Positions 1 to 13,249 of a stretch of 64,000 nucleotides of DNA are shown piece after piece. The notes beneath the pieces are model-generated. The model made no database searches, was not told the DNA's origin, and saw nothing but the letters and a program-made list of their open reading frames with translations. The DNA lies in contig OW203764.1 in the NCBI GenBank assembly GCA_934045905.1, positions 34,823,629 through 34,887,628 on the forward strand. The letters run 5' to 3'. Source of the DNA: Leuctra nigra (lineage: Eukaryota > Arthropoda > Insecta > Plecoptera > Leuctridae). The first letter of the stretch is position 1. Every line of letters starts with the position of its first letter. Position numbers and translations under genes: made by a program.

Positions 1-262
1 ATACAAAAATATAACAACGTGGTTGAGCGAACAATCGCTTTCGAAATTTGCATTTCTCGTGTGAGAGAATCTGAAATGTCGCGTTTCTGGAGAAGTGTCA
101 TTCTCTTTGCGTGCCAGAATTAGCATTTTGTTAGACTGTTCAGTTATGGGCGAGAACGGGAGACGGGTTTGTAACAATGTTGTAGCAGTGATAGTTATCA
201 AGGGAGACGACATTGTTTGCTCTCTGGTTGTCATTGTCTCTTGTCTTTTGTCGGCTGTCCCG

Positions 263-462
263 NNNNNNNNNNNNNNNNNNNNNNNNNNNNNNNNNNNNNN
301 NNNNNNNNNNNNNNNNNNNNNNNNNNNNNNNNNNNNNNNNNNNNNNNNNNNNNNNNNNNNNNNNNNNNNNNNNNNNNNNNNNNNNNNNNNNNNNNNNNNN
401 NNNNNNNNNNNNNNNNNNNNNNNNNNNNNNNNNNNNNNNNNNNNNNNNNNNNNNNNNNNNNN
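263..462. other. Assembly gap (200 N)
   Basis: A run of exactly 200 N, followed at once by twelve G (463-474). The round size suggests a placeholder, so the true gap length is unknown. The poly-G on its right edge may be a sequencing or scaffolding artefact. Reading frames crossing it are meaningless. Confidence 0.98.
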
Positions 463-474
463 GGGGGGGGGGGG

Positions 475-3400
475 CGGAGCTTTCTTTGTTTCGTGGGTTG
501 ATTGATGCACATGCAGATCTCACTTTGTCGCCTACGACGAGTTTCCACACGCACCGCATGGCTGAGAGTTAAACGGTGCGGATATTTATATATCGATTAC
601 AATTTTACACTCATCTGAACAATAAGATAAGACTGCGCTACTCCCGCACTATAATTTATGTTTTCATAAATACAGTTTTTCATTCAACTTTTGGTAAAAT
701 ATTGCGTTTTCCTCTGTGAGAAGGCAAAATGCAGAGACTTGACCTGCTTTTATCGTCGCTATAGTAGATTTCATCATCATAAAAACCACCGTAGAATCTT
801 TCCCGTTGGTCTTCTTGAGAGGGTTTTAGGATCCTATAGGGTAGTTATCACCATGGTTGCTATGCTGTTGCTAAGGCAGTAAACAAACACGCCGCAATAT
901 TGAAATCTGGCTGAGGGACATTTTTTACATTTTTTAAATATATATTTCCTAACTTTAATTGAAGTTGTTACAGTTGCAATAAAGTTGTAAATTGCCTTCG
1001 CATTTCGATTTTTTTTTTATTTTGACATCGAACCTTTCTCCATCACGAGGAAATTAAAGAATGGTACTCTGCCTTGCCTTAGTCCGCGATTGCACATCCA
1101 AAAACGGTACAAACATGCACAATTGTTGTTTCAGTGGGAGAAAAATAACATTGGAATATATACAAAAAATACTGCAGCGCCCTTCAGTTAGATTCCACCG
1201 CTGTCCGCTGTGACGTCAGGTGAAGCTACCCTATTCGCTCCAATTCTCCCACATGCAAAAGCGGCCTATGTTCAGCCTGTTCTCGTCCCTCATCACATTC
1301 CCTCCGATTACAATATTGTCGATACACAGAGGCGAGCTTAGAACCTAAATCCATTCTCTACAAACTTGATTGTTAATTTCCGTTCCTAAAGTTTGTTTCC
1401 TATTTCGACGTTAATCAATCGGCAATGCGTCCCTTGAGCACCAAAGGCAGAACACAATAGCAACCTGTTTACCAGCAGAAGAGAAAACAGGGCTCTGTTA
1501 ATTCTATTTGCTCGCCAAATCTAGGAGTTCGCAGCGTTGAATGGGGGTGTGCATTGAATTTGAAATTAGGTTAAACCGAAGAGCCGTTGTGCTTCTGGAA
1601 ACGTCGGTTGCGAAACGATGCCGTTCTAGTAAACGTCTCTCCTCGCAGATTGGCGAGGCGTGTGATGAGATAAAAGTAAAGCACGTCAATGTTTCTTCTA
1701 TTCTACAACAAAGCCTCTTTGCAGATTCGTTCTTCGTGTAACTCGATGTGTGAGAAATCCGGCGAACCAATCGCGACTCGATGTCGACTCGTGTGGGAGA
1801 TGATAGAACGGCTGCCGTGTCGGGAGCGATCTGTCAGGGCGCGAAATGTAAAGATAGATCAAAAGACAAGCGCTCGGAAGATCGTTAATAATGAAACAAG
1901 ATGGCGGAATCACGTGATCGCACTGGTTGTTTTCTATTAGCACTGCGAAATCACTCTGTCCTTTCAATCTGAGTCGCCTTTTGTCTTGATTCGTTGCCGC
2001 ACGCAATTCCTGCCCCGCGTCGCTAATAGCTCCATCCATTCATTTGCAAACACTTTTCACAGAAATCAGACAAAACTCTAAACATTTTTGACAGTTTTAT
2101 TTTATAGCTTGTTCGCGGGAATGGAAAACTAATATTTACGCGGGATATATATATTTTGCGATTCAGAAACCTAAATCAGACAGGCTGAAAGGTTTTCCGA
2201 CTGAAAATTGGGAGACCGTAACTTTTTCCGGAAAGTGCTTTTCACTGACTTGCGTAATATATCAATGCTGTTTTCATATGTCTCGCTGTAATCGACCATC
2301 CATCTATTGCCAAAACGGACGAAAGAAATACAACTTTTCAGAGTAAAATGTTCTCTCTTTGCTCCAAATTGTACGATTTTACGTTGAATGGAAAATAGAG
2401 GATTAAATATGTATGAAGCGAGCGACGCCAAAAACATTTCATCGACAAGTAGAAGTTTTTTAACCGACATTTTAAACCAGACGACGAAATTATTAGTTTA
2501 AAATTTAATGGTTGCCAACAGGATTTGTTTGAGAGAAGTAATTTACCTATAAGTCAGTAACTGCTTCATCCTAGTATCTTACATATGTTTCCTGCAGTTC
2601 ACCCATTAAACTAGCGGATAAGAGCTGATATGTTGCTCTTTTCATGACCACATCTTTAGACGATGTCATAGTTCTTCTGCAATTTTCACTTGAGAGGGAT
2701 TGATTTCGCTGAATGATGAAGATTTAAACGTACTTCCTCACTATGATATATCAATATTCGCAAGCTGAAGTTTCTTCCATTTAGTTCAAACGCCATCTTG
2801 ATATAAACATTGTTTTACACCCTAAAATTAAATAAAATTTAAAATATGAAAATGAGAAAAAATATTTACTTATGACGTATAAGTATATTTCAACCTACTA
2901 TCCGAAAGTTAAACCAAAGTGGATCAACATGCACTCTATATTTAAAAATATTTATTTTTACATAAACCGTTGTAAAAGCCGGTGAGGCCATAAGCCTCAC
3001 CGTTGTACTCAGGACGTCGAATTGGCCAAATAACATTATCATAGGAATGGGGTAAATTTTTAGTTACACTTCAAATTTACCTTACATGTGAATTTAATTT
3101 TACATCAACAGGCGCAGAGCCAGGCGACCCATATTTATGTAAAAATATCAGTTTTGGTATAATATATTAGTTACAAAATGGGTGCTCTTAAAAAAATTAA
3201 CTATCACATTTATTTAAAACCCCATTTTGTTCACCCCCGCGATTTTGTTCACCCCTAAGATCAAATTCTTTTCGTTCAACATTCATGGCCGTTTGAAAAT
3301 AGATCATGACAAATTCGATGTCATTATACCATCCTGCCTAAGTCTAATGAACTCTGATTTCCCTTCTCTCCACCTCCACTGTACTTGTTGCTAGTTGCCT

Positions 3401-3908
3401 ATAACAAGACAATCCCGCAACATGAAGAGAGCTTGAACAAGCCTCGACATTGCCGAGTACCTCCACTTGACGCGGACGTCATCCCATCTCGACGACGTCG
3501 TCGCCGGCGACGCCACTTGACGACGTCGCTTCTGTTGACGCTATATGCGTCGGGCGACGAGGCGCCGGCGGAGGGTTCAAGACAGCGTCGCTTTTAGAGT
3601 ATGTAGATAGATGCATATTGGAAACTCTTTCGTAGTTGTCTTGTCAAGTGTTTTTACAACTGAATTTCTATTTGTTACTGGATGGAACCTTACACATATA
3701 ATATACAATGGAAATGCTCTGTGTAATTCTTTGATAAGCCATCTGTTTTCGTATACATGTATGTAGGTGAAGTGTATGAGCACACTCTGGATGTGAAAAC
3801 AAAGTCCACAAATATTGTAGGTATACATTTATTTTTCTTTTCTTTGCCTTCTTTTCTCAAAAGGTTTATTTTTTTTGTTTATTGTACTTTTCCTCACGAA
3901 TTATAAAT
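475..3908. other. Non-coding stretch, no gene recognised
   Basis: AT-rich DNA with only short ORFs (under about 115 codons) that resemble nothing I know. It holds a perfect hairpin at 2980-3002 and a short CpG-rich patch of GACGTC/CGTCG words at about 3476-3595. I see no exon, RNA gene or complete transposon here. Confidence 0.6.
2980..3002. repeat. Perfect short inverted repeat (9-bp stem, 5-nt loop)
   Basis: CGGTGAGGC, loop CATAA, GCCTCACCG. It resembles a bacterial terminator stem but has no T-tract and lies in eukaryotic intergenic DNA, so no function is assigned. Confidence 0.6.
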
Positions 3909-4996
3909 CCCAGAAAAAAACACTCCGTGTAAAAACGGCAGCCAAGTCTCTTTACTTCAAAAAAATTCAACACTGAAAAGGAGTGATATCAAAAAAGGAG
4001 CCAAGTCAATGACATTTCCAAATATTTAATCGTATTTTTGAAATAAAAGAATAAACACCGAGAAATACTTTACAAAAGGACTTAGCGCATCGTTTTTTTA
4101 AAGACATCATTCTATCCTAAAAGTAGAAAGAAATTTACAAATAGGTAGGTACATTTTCCTCTTTCTATTAGAGCCAGAATCTATTAATCAAGCTACTTTT
4201 AATAATGGCTATATTTTATAGTTTTGTCAATGGCGATAGAAGAAAGATTTCATGCTGTAATAGATAAGTAATATAAGGATGGACGAATTAAATAACAATT
4301 GGAAGTGGGCTCATACATATTCTTGCAGTACCTACTGTTAATATGGTGATATTAGAAGGGAATCTTTTCATAATTTGATCTTGACTGAAGGAAATCATGA
4401 AACGTTGTCAAATAATTACTTACTATCTATGGAACACTATTATATATTTTTGAAGTGTCAAGTGTATAAAGTTATTTTTTTAAATAGAAATACAATGTGA
4501 CTTCACTGTGTACTTTGTGAAATGTATTGATATAAAATGCAGTAGAAATTTATTTCATGATGAGAAGGATTAACGCATTAGACTTACCTAATTAATATGT
4601 TGCCACGAAACAATATTACGAAGATAACTATTGTGTATTTATAGAAAACATAGGCAACAGTTTCATCGCGTATATATTCAAATAGAAAATATTTTACAGT
4701 AGGTATGTGTAATAAGTAATTGAAAGATGTTTCCCTATTATTCTAAAAATTCTTAATGACGGTTGTTTATAAATGGCATATGCTTATGAATAGAAAAATG
4801 TCTTTAAAAAAACGATGCGCCAAGTCCTTTTGTAAAGTATTTCTCGGTGTTTATTCTTTTATTTCAAAAATACGATTAAATATTTGGAAATGTCATTGAC
4901 TTGGCTCCTTTTTTGATATCACTCCTTTTCAGTGTTGAATTTTTTTGAAGTAAAGAGACTTGGCTGCCGTTTTTACACGGAGTGTTTTTTTCTGGG
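3909..4996. repeat. Foldback module with ~205-bp inverted arms (copy 1)
   Basis: The left arm (3909 to about 4118) reappears as its reverse complement at about 4790-4996, nearly perfectly. Shared words include ACACTCCGTGTAAAAAC, AAGGAGTGATATCAAAAAA and AAACGATGCGCCAAGTCC. The ~670-bp centre is unrelated to a coding sequence. The same arms flank a diverged centre in the second copy. Confidence 0.85.
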
Positions 4997-5149
4997 ATAT
5001 CACTTCTTTTGTTAGTTTATTCATACAGCTTGTAGCACATGTCCGAGCAAGGACTAATTTCTTTAAAAAAATACGCCTCAACCGATTTGGATAGGTACTA
5101 AGAAAAGTTGCGTTTGGTAAAAGATTAAAATGATTATCCAAAAAAAATA

Positions 5150-6990
5150 GCTTAGGTTTCGTTACAATCGGTCCAGCCGTTTTCGATATTTGACGTCACT
5201 TCCGGTTTTGAAATAGGGGCCGAAAATAATGTCTTCTTGAAATCATAATTAGAAGTCCTACAAAATTACATAATTTGATAACAATCGGTTTAGCCGTTTT
5301 CGATATATAACGTCACTTCCGGTTTTGAAATGGAGGTCGAAAAAAATGTCTTCTTGAATTCATAATTATTAGTCCTACATATTTCCAAAATTTGGTTGCA
5401 ATCGGTACAGCCGTTTTCGATATATGACGTAAATTCATGTTTTAACAATGGCGGCCGAAAATAATGTCGTCTTTAATTCATAATTATTAGTCCTACACAT
5501 TTCCAAAATTTGGTTGTAATTGGTACAGCCGTTTTCTATATATGACGTCACTTCCGGTTTTGAAGTGGCGGTCGAAAATAATGTCGTCTTGAATTCATAA
5601 TAATAAGTCCTACATAATTGCATAATTTGGTTGCAATCGGTACAGACGTTTTCGATAAATGACGTCACTTCCGGTTTTAACAATGGCGGCCGAAAATAAT
5701 GTCGTCTTTAATTCAAAATTATTAATCCTACACATTTCTAAAATTTGGTTGCAATTGGTTCAGCCGTTTTCGATATATGACGTCACTTCCGGTTTTAACA
5801 ATGGCGGCCGAAAATAATGTCGTCTTAAATTCATAATCAATATTCTTAAGTCCTACACATTTCCAAAATTTGGTTGTAATTGGTACAGCCGTTTTCTATA
5901 TATGACGTCACTTCCGGTTTTGAAATGGCGGTCGAAAATAATGTCGTCTTGAATTCATAATAATAAGTCCTACATAATTGCATAATTTGGTTGCAATCGG
6001 TACAGACGTTTTCGATAAATGACGTCACTTCCGGTTTTAACAATGGCGGCCGAAAATAATGTCGTCTTTAATTCATAATTATTAGTCCTACACATTTCTA
6101 AAATTTGGTTGCAATTGGTTCAGCCGTTTTCGATATATGACGTCGCTTCCGGTTTTAACAATGTCGGCCGAAAATAATGTCGTCTTTAATTCATAATTAT
6201 TAGACCTACACATTTCCCAAATTTGGTTGCAATCAGTACTGCCGTTTTTGATACATGACGTCACTTCCGGTTTTAAAAATGGCGGCCGAGAACACTGCAA
6301 CCTTGAATTTATAATTATTCACAATGTACGTTTACTAATATCTATTTAAAAGTATAAAGTGGTGAATTTAATGTCATTTAACATATTTATGACGTAATTC
6401 ATCAATCATCATATTTATGACGTCATTTCCGGTATAGGTAATAAGAATACAATCTAGTTTTATCTAGTTGATACTTCATGAACGACCATCTGAATTCATA
6501 ATCCCTATATTTCCGTAAAATCGGTCATGCCGTTTGTAATATATGACGTCACTTCCGGTTTCATTTAGTGGTTCCTGCCGCCATTTCCGGTACCGTTAAT
6601 TTGTTTATTCATTTTTCCCAATTGATTTTTCAAATAAATAGTAGAATGAATACGCAGGAGCTAGTTCAGTTGCAATCGGTACAGGCGTTTTAGATATATG
6701 ACGTCACTTCCGGTTTCAGAAATGGCGGTCGAGAACACTGCAACCTTGAATTTATAAATTGTATTGTCTATTTTACAATGTAAGTTAATTATGTACGTAT
6801 TTTAAGTATAATTTGTTGAAATAAGTGAAATATTGCGTATTTATGACGTCACTTCCGGTTTAGAAAATAAGAAAATAATTTTTTGTTATTGATACTTCAT
6901 AAAGATGACCATCTAAATCGAATGGCGCTAATTTCGTTCTAATCGGTCTAGACGTTTTTGAGATATGACGTCACTTCCGGTTTAAAAATG
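5150..6990 (+). repeat. Tandem array of ~118-bp units with CRE/ETS/YY1-like modules
   Basis: About fourteen units each carry CAGCCGTTTTCGATATATGACGT-type sequence leading into TGACGTCACTTCCGG and, in most, ATGGCGGC. Intact or near-intact TGACGTCA sites start near 5191, 5543, 5660, 5778, 5903, 6020, 6256, 6544, 6699, 6844 and 6966. A higher-order duplication of about 360 bp (roughly 5495-5855 repeated at 5856-6215) spans three monomers. The short ORFs over this region are by-products of the repeat. Confidence 0.85.
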
Positions 6991-7119
6991 GCGGCACAAA
7001 AAATCACAAGAGGCAAGGTATCATCAGACGCCAAAAGTGCATATGTGGTAAAAATTTCAGGTTGATCGGTTCAGCCGTTTAGGCTGTGGCGGTGATAGCA
7101 ACTTTTTCGGGAATCATAT

Positions 7120-7165
7120 GAAGAAGAAGAAGAAGAAGAAGAAGAAGAAGAAGAAGAAGAAGAAG
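7120..7165 (+). repeat. (GAA)n microsatellite
   Basis: About fifteen uninterrupted GAA units inside the tail of the composite element. The second copy of the element has an ATC/CAG-rich stretch at the same place, so this is a variable internal microsatellite. Confidence 0.95.
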
Positions 7166-7460
7166 CAGATGAAAGCGGTGTAATTTCACGATTTTCACTG
7201 CCCTCTAGGTCGTAAACGGCATGACCGGTTGTTGTCGCGTGATGTATATGTAGTCAGGTGGGCCATAGCTCAAAATTAAGACATTTCACAACAATGTGAG
7301 ATTTTCCATTGTTGAGATCCAGTAGGCCGAAAATGCTATGTTGTTGCTTACAGTAAAAGTAGTTGGTCTGCTCCTCAGTTTATATAGGCATTTACGGTAT
7401 GTTGAGTGACTGTGAGTGTACGGTACGACTTGGCTGAGTGGAGCGACCGCTCCACTAGAT

Positions 7461-8732
7461 TGCTCCTCACTCGCATAAATTTTGTGAAAGTTATTCCCGT
7501 TTTAGTGTTAACCATGTTCATTCATTTTGTTTGTTTGTAAAATAGAAATAGAAGGCTGTCGCACAATGCGATTACATTTTGGGGGCTTCACACATTTGTA
7601 TTGTTTCTTTCCTAACTGCACCGTATTCATGATTTGTTTATGTATGTTTATGATACTCAGGGGGTGTTTTGACCAAATTTACAAAATGCTGTGTGAATAA
7701 AATACATGAATTTGGATTGAAATTGAATAATTTTCAAAGTATCAAGAAGCGGTGTATTTACATTTTCATTTAATTTTGACAACTATTTCAAAGTAAGCTT
7801 ACAATCTCACTTAATCTATAAGTTTTTACCAATTTCGCAATAAAAAAATTAAAATATGTATGAACATTTGGTCTCAATGACAATCTAATTTTCAGCTTGT
7901 TCAAACGAACAGTTCATTTTCATATGCCAACCAATCAGAAGATATTGTTCAACTTAACCAGGTCTGTTGGGATAGTATGTGTGCAAAATCGAATATTAAT
8001 TAGTTTATTGGTTTGACCTGGGCAGTGCTTACAAAAATAAAAATAGAAATGAAACATAGAAGTGTCAATATACAGAAACGCCTCCTTCCGCTTTAAATAA
8101 TACTTAGTATGACCTACTAAAAAGTTAGAGTATTGATTCCATTGTCCACATTGATAATCAATATTATTATTTTAGTACGTACTTTGTATCACATTTCCAT
8201 TTCAAACGAAGCTACATAATGATGATTATTTGATACATAATGATTATTTAATCCCAACAATTCCATTAATGTGATTTTAATTTGAAAATGAGTCTTGTCT
8301 CAGATGGGAAAACTGTTGTAATTCCTTTTTAATTTGAAACGAATGATTTTGCTTTAACAAAAAAATAATATAAGTATGGAGGTGACTAATAGAGGTTAAG
8401 TGAATTTTTATAGTAGTGAATACATTCTGAACTTTACGAATATGTTTAAAATTATTAAAAGCGGAGCGAACGCCTACAATAAAATCTTATGACAAGAACT
8501 CTGCTTATCTTGTGTGTTTGTTCTTTTCACAATTAAAGTCGTACGAAGTAACTGATCTGGCCAATTTTGTTGACAGAAGATTCATTTCTATTCATCTGGT
8601 TAGCCTAACGATTTCTAGCAAGATTGGTCATTTGGTTTCCCCGGAAATTTGATTCATAGTTCGAAAGTTGATGAAGATCGAAGTTTGATTTCTGTATGTG
8701 TAATTTCAAGAGGGCTTATGGGCTAAAAAAGT
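7461..8732. other. Non-coding stretch, nothing recognised
   Basis: AT-rich DNA between two repeats. I see no exon-like ORF, inverted repeat or tandem repeat, apart from a weak GCGGAGCGAACGCC word near 8461 that may be a fragment of the GCTCG repeat family. Confidence 0.5.
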
Positions 8733-9032
8733 GTATTCGAGAAAATAAGGAACACAACTGACCTCTGGTGGATTTTGTGGTTATTGGTAAATGGCGGCTA
8801 TCAAGGGCGCATTTGCATAAATATAAATACATATAGTTAATATAGTTGTTTGTTATGGCCAAAAAAGTAAATTTATAGCTAAATATCAATTTCATTTGTT
8901 TTTTTTGGTTTTTTCACTGCTTTATGGAATCACGAAATGTAAAAACAAACAAATTAATATGTGGACCTGATAGTAGCCATCTTGCCAGAAGTGGCTCCAT
9001 CATCACTTATTCGTATCACTTATTTGTGGGAA
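8733..9032 (+). mobile_element. Interspersed repeat R1, copy in + orientation
   Basis: About 300 bp that recurs as a reverse complement at 13661-13921. The two share the blocks GAGAAAATAAGGAACACAAC, CTGACCTCTGGTGGATTTTG, GCGCATTTGCATAAATA and CACTTATTTGTGGGAA. It has no coding capacity, and I see neither terminal inverted repeats nor a target duplication. Confidence 0.75.
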
Positions 9033-9234
9033 TAAATCAACGCATTCTCGTACATTCTCGAAGACTCGCTTATGATTATGAGCGTTTTCTTATAGATATT
9101 CATTTTGTTTCTAGGATGAAAAGATTCTTCTTTGAACCATGATCACAGTTTATATTGAAATCCTTTTCTTTTGTAATACGCCTCCGTGTTTGCTTCGCAA
9201 GTGTGTTGTAAATAATCCGGCGTTGATCTCTCGT

Positions 9235-9420
9235 CTTATAACGCCACCTTGGCCGGGGCTGGCAGCGACGCCAGCGCCGCGGCGGCATACATATTGAAGG
9301 TTCAGTACTGGGTGGTGAGACCGGGGCGGGGTTTGTGGTCGATATAATATAGGTCGAAGTCGCGGTGCAGTGTGGAGAAGAGACAGGGAAAACAACTAAA
9401 TAACAGTGTCATAGTAAGAG
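9235..9420 (+). promoter_or_regulatory. GC-rich, promoter-like patch
   Basis: A CpG-rich island in AT-rich DNA with a GC-box-like GGGGCGGGG (9323-9331), a TATA-like ATATAATATAG about 15 bp further on, then a mixed-composition stretch. It would suit a plus-strand core promoter, but no downstream exon is identifiable. The overlapping minus-strand ORFs are composition effects. Confidence 0.2.
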
Positions 9421-12400
9421 ACACAGTTGACCCACTCTACTGCCATGTTCCAGATTACCTTTTCATACTAGCGGCGATTTTTACTCGGTTTACTCTTGTG
9501 GTAGCAATAATTTTGAAACAGAGTAGATATCTCAAAATCCATTTTTATTTAATGTATCAAAACCTCATGTATTGAATGAAAATATAAGCTTTGACATTCA
9601 AGGTTGCAAAGAGCTTCACATCAAAGACATTTTTACAACAGTTGAAAAATGTAAAATTAGATACCTATCAAAGCACATGGAAGTATGAATATGACAGAGA
9701 TATAAAAGAAGGGGGAAGAATATAAAAATGTTCTCCATACATTGAACACAAAGAACGCAAATGAACAAACGGAAACGATTCGGCATTCTTTCCTTATTAC
9801 ACGACGACGGCGGACGGTAACATTTCTCATTCATTTCGGGTTGTTCGTGTAAAAAAGGCGTCGTAAAAAGCGTCGTGTTGTGACGTCATTGTGAAATGCA
9901 ATCGCGTCGTGTCACGTCGATGTATATCACCGTGACGTCGTATTTTCATTCCTCAACCCCTTCTTCACCCCCTCGCCACTTTCCACTGGCGAGGACTTGA
10001 GCGTAATTTATGTCCATCTAAGACGCAAACAATTTGTAATCTCTTCAGCCGAGTGTGAATTCATATCTTGTAAACCTGTCTGCTACTTTATACTCTGACG
10101 CCGGCAAGTGTGCTTAGAAATTAATGTTACCATGAATGTTAAGGTGGGGATAGTTTGAAAGTTATAACTGGGATATATAATGAGACTATAATTTGCTAAA
10201 ATTCAATTAGACTTTGGCGAAAGCGGTCGTCACGGCACCTCCACTCGGTTTCAGAAACCATCGCTCAGAGCGATTATGTATCTAAATTCTATAGACAAAT
10301 AGTAAGTTCTATTCGGATTGTTTTAAATGTAAAATATTTAAATTTATAGAAGATGAACATAACGAAGAAGAAGGCGAAGAAGAAACGTCAGGCCTCTCCA
10401 GGCGTGTAGGAACTACATTTGTAAGGGTGGAGGGGATAATATTGCAAATAACATTGGAGGGAGATTCGATTGCTTAAGAAGACAGTGGGGACCTGGGGGA
10501 CGCCCCTTCCCAGCGCAATTCGGGTTCGGGGCACACTACCCCAGATTTTTAAAAAATAAATTTAAAAATAAATTGATACAAACATGAGGAGTGGAATGAA
10601 ACAAAGATTAATAAGAATAAATTACGTATTTAACACAGATTTCAATTCCATTGCCAATTTTGGAAACATAGTCGTTTTGCAACTTTGAGTCAAATGACTT
10701 TGCTGTGATTTGTTAACTTTCATTACGCAACAACTTTCTATGGGCCTTTGAGCTATTTGAAGAGTTTTGTTTGCAGTTACTACTTCTATGATACTACAAG
10801 GTTTAACAGAACCCGACTATCTAGTTTGTTGTAATTAGGTAAAATACCACGTTGGTTTGTAAGCCGTCTTTAGTTAACAAAGTTCGGTATTAATTATGAG
10901 GTGTAACCAGTGAAGCCTGGTTGATGATCCCGTTAGGAGTGAGCTTAGTCCCACCAATCAATTGATCGCTTTAGGAGCGCAGTTTAATTACTACCACATA
11001 AGCACAAGGCATCGAGCGACGTCGAGCTTTGCGCTACCCAGCGCTCCCCTCGGCCAGCGATAAACAAACTTCTTTCGCGTTTATTAATTTTGAAAGCAGG
11101 TCGGCCAATGGTATGAGTTCCCTAGATGGAATATTATACTTTTAGTAACGGACGTGCTCTTTTTATCCGGTTACGTTTGAACTGATGTTGAAAGCAAGGG
11201 AAGTGAAGTGTTTCGCAAATGAATCCGTGTCAGTTGATGGAAGCAAGATGGCGGATTTCTCCAACAATTTTATTAATACCTCCTTATTGTGTCCGGTTGA
11301 GGGTGGATAGTTCTTACACAAAAATCAAAGTTACGAATTAAATTTGTTACTTAGGACTTTGAAAACTGTTTTTCGGCCATTTTAAACTCCTGTTTAATAT
11401 TTCGTCACTGAAGAGCTGATTATAGGGCAACAAATATTGAATAAATGTATGAAATCTACATGAAGGATATTCCAAATTTCGAATATTTTATCCACGTATC
11501 GTTAGTTTTCAACCTACTACAAAAACAAATTGTTTGATTACTTTGTGCTATGCCATGGTCAACCTATATTTGAATAACAGGCTATATATTGTGTAGGAAT
11601 TTGTGCAATATTAGTTGAAACGGTCCTGTGATTCATAGTGTTCGAATATATCTCAAAATCGTTGTTTTATCTCGAAGATTCAATCTGAGGAACACTCGTA
11701 CCTTACAACTATCAATAGTCATTGTCATCATCAGTAAGATTGTGTAATTCAGAGTTACACAATCTTACTGCCGATCTCAGATCGCCTTTCAATCGCCCAT
11801 CATTCAAGTCAAGTCTAACATATAGGACTAACATCACGCTCCCCTAGGTTAAACGTTTGCAATAGAAATTAAATTAGTGCAACTCCTGCCATTGAATTCT
11901 AATGAAAATCTCTCGAGACTTTTCAATCTCCCACACAAGGCTGACCTTATTCCACTTCAGCCAGCGCCTTCGCGTGTACGGATCAGTTTCGCAAACCAAT
12001 CGATACATTAGTGACAAGAATCACAATTGCCTCGGTGGTCGAAGATTGCTCGCCAATAAACAGACGTCGTTCCTGTGCCAGGCGCCGCGACGCATTCTGA
12101 CGTCACATCCATGACCTCGCACTCTGTAGGTAGGTAGTGTGATTGATGTGCGATAGGCACTTATTGCAACACTATTGCCCTACATTATTCTTCACCCCCT
12201 CCGTTTCCCTCCCGTCAGATTTGTATCCCCTTCAAAGTCACGCACCTGCACTAATAATCACGCAACACACGCCTGTCCCGAACAGCGTGCTGTTTTAGAA
12301 TACGCGGCTATTTCACGACTAGGTTATCTCGATTCGACTTCCTTGGACTCGAAAAACGTTGATCATTTCAGTAAATTCTGTTTCCGGTCTAGAAAGAAGT

Positions 12401-13249
12401 GAGTCTGGCCTACTGGGAAATGGTAGTTTGTCACGTTTCTTTTTTTTAAGATTGCGGAGGTCATTATGAAGTAATATAAATTGTTTGTGAACTTTCGAAA
12501 TATGAACTTTTATATCAGGTAGTTTACGAAAATTCTAGCTACGCCAAATGACTGCAGATCTTTTGGCGACATGGGATTTAATAATGCAGATGGTGTAGCT
12601 ACTTCCAGGAATGCCAATAAAAAATATATTAAACTTCCTCCTTCTTGCAACTTTGTCGAGCTCAAATTTCTTTTTGATTGAGTTTTCTTTCATAATCGAA
12701 TTCTTGTATCGATTTCATGCACTGCATTCAATGAGTAAAAACGCCTTTCTTCCGTTCGAAACTGTACAAAAGGAATCGTTCTATAAGGCATTTAATCTAT
12801 CTACTTCATGCCTCAAGTGTCAGTGGAATTAATGATTAATGTGAAGCGTTGACGAACGAGCACGAACGACATGCAATTATTAATATTTTGCGATATTATT
12901 AATATTATAAAGGTTATTCATAAACATAATAATCTCTAGTCACAAACTGGTATCAAAATGAAACTTATTGAATAGTTTGAAAATGTTGTCATAATATTCG
13001 TACTTTGGCTTCAGAGCCAAATTTACCAAATCTCAAGTTATCTGGGTGGCTCCGGTTTTTAACCATGTATCTATTGCCTTCCTGCACTTTAGGCAATTTA
13101 GGGAGGAAGGGAAATGTGTCAAAGCTGTAAATAATAGATATACCACATTCTTCAGATGAATATTTAACTGGAAAATGTGTATATGGATATATATATATCT
13201 TTCTTTCATAAGCAATCACTCTAAATAGTAAATATGAACTTTGGATTTC
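9421..13249. other. Non-coding stretch, no gene recognised
   Basis: Short ORFs only. It contains a perfect 16-bp hairpin at 11732-11770 and moderately GC-rich DNA around 10900-11060, where I could assign no feature. Confidence 0.5.
11732..11770. repeat. Perfect 16-bp inverted repeat
   Basis: CAGTAAGATTGTGTAA, loop TTCAGAG, then the exact reverse complement. The stem is too short for a typical microRNA precursor. It could be the core of a small MITE. Confidence 0.75.

Larger units (their letters stand above)
3909..7460 (+). mobile_element. Composite non-autonomous mobile element, copy 1
   Basis: The unit is defined by comparison with a second copy at 54734-57088. Both run in the same order: a foldback module starting CCCAGAAAAAA and ending TTTTTTCTGGG; a shared ~140-bp segment (4997-5140 here); a tandem array of TGACGTCACTTCCGG units; a tail with CAGCCGTTTAGGCTGTGGC; a microsatellite; and a shared 3' end with the hairpin GTGGAGCGACCGCTCCAC followed by TAGAT. 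There is no long ORF, so it must move, if at all, with enzymes supplied elsewhere. A terminal hairpin just before CTAG recalls Helitron 3' ends, but the start is not the usual TC and I see no clear target duplication. The class is therefore open. Confidence 0.75.

Noticed and set aside
1504..2039. Overlapping 60-113-codon ORFs on both strands
   Set aside because: No recognisable domain, overlapping on both strands, and of a length expected by chance.
5435..6300. Repeated minus-strand peptides containing KPEVTSFIENV
   Set aside because: By-products of the ~118-bp tandem repeat in the composite element; frames break between units.
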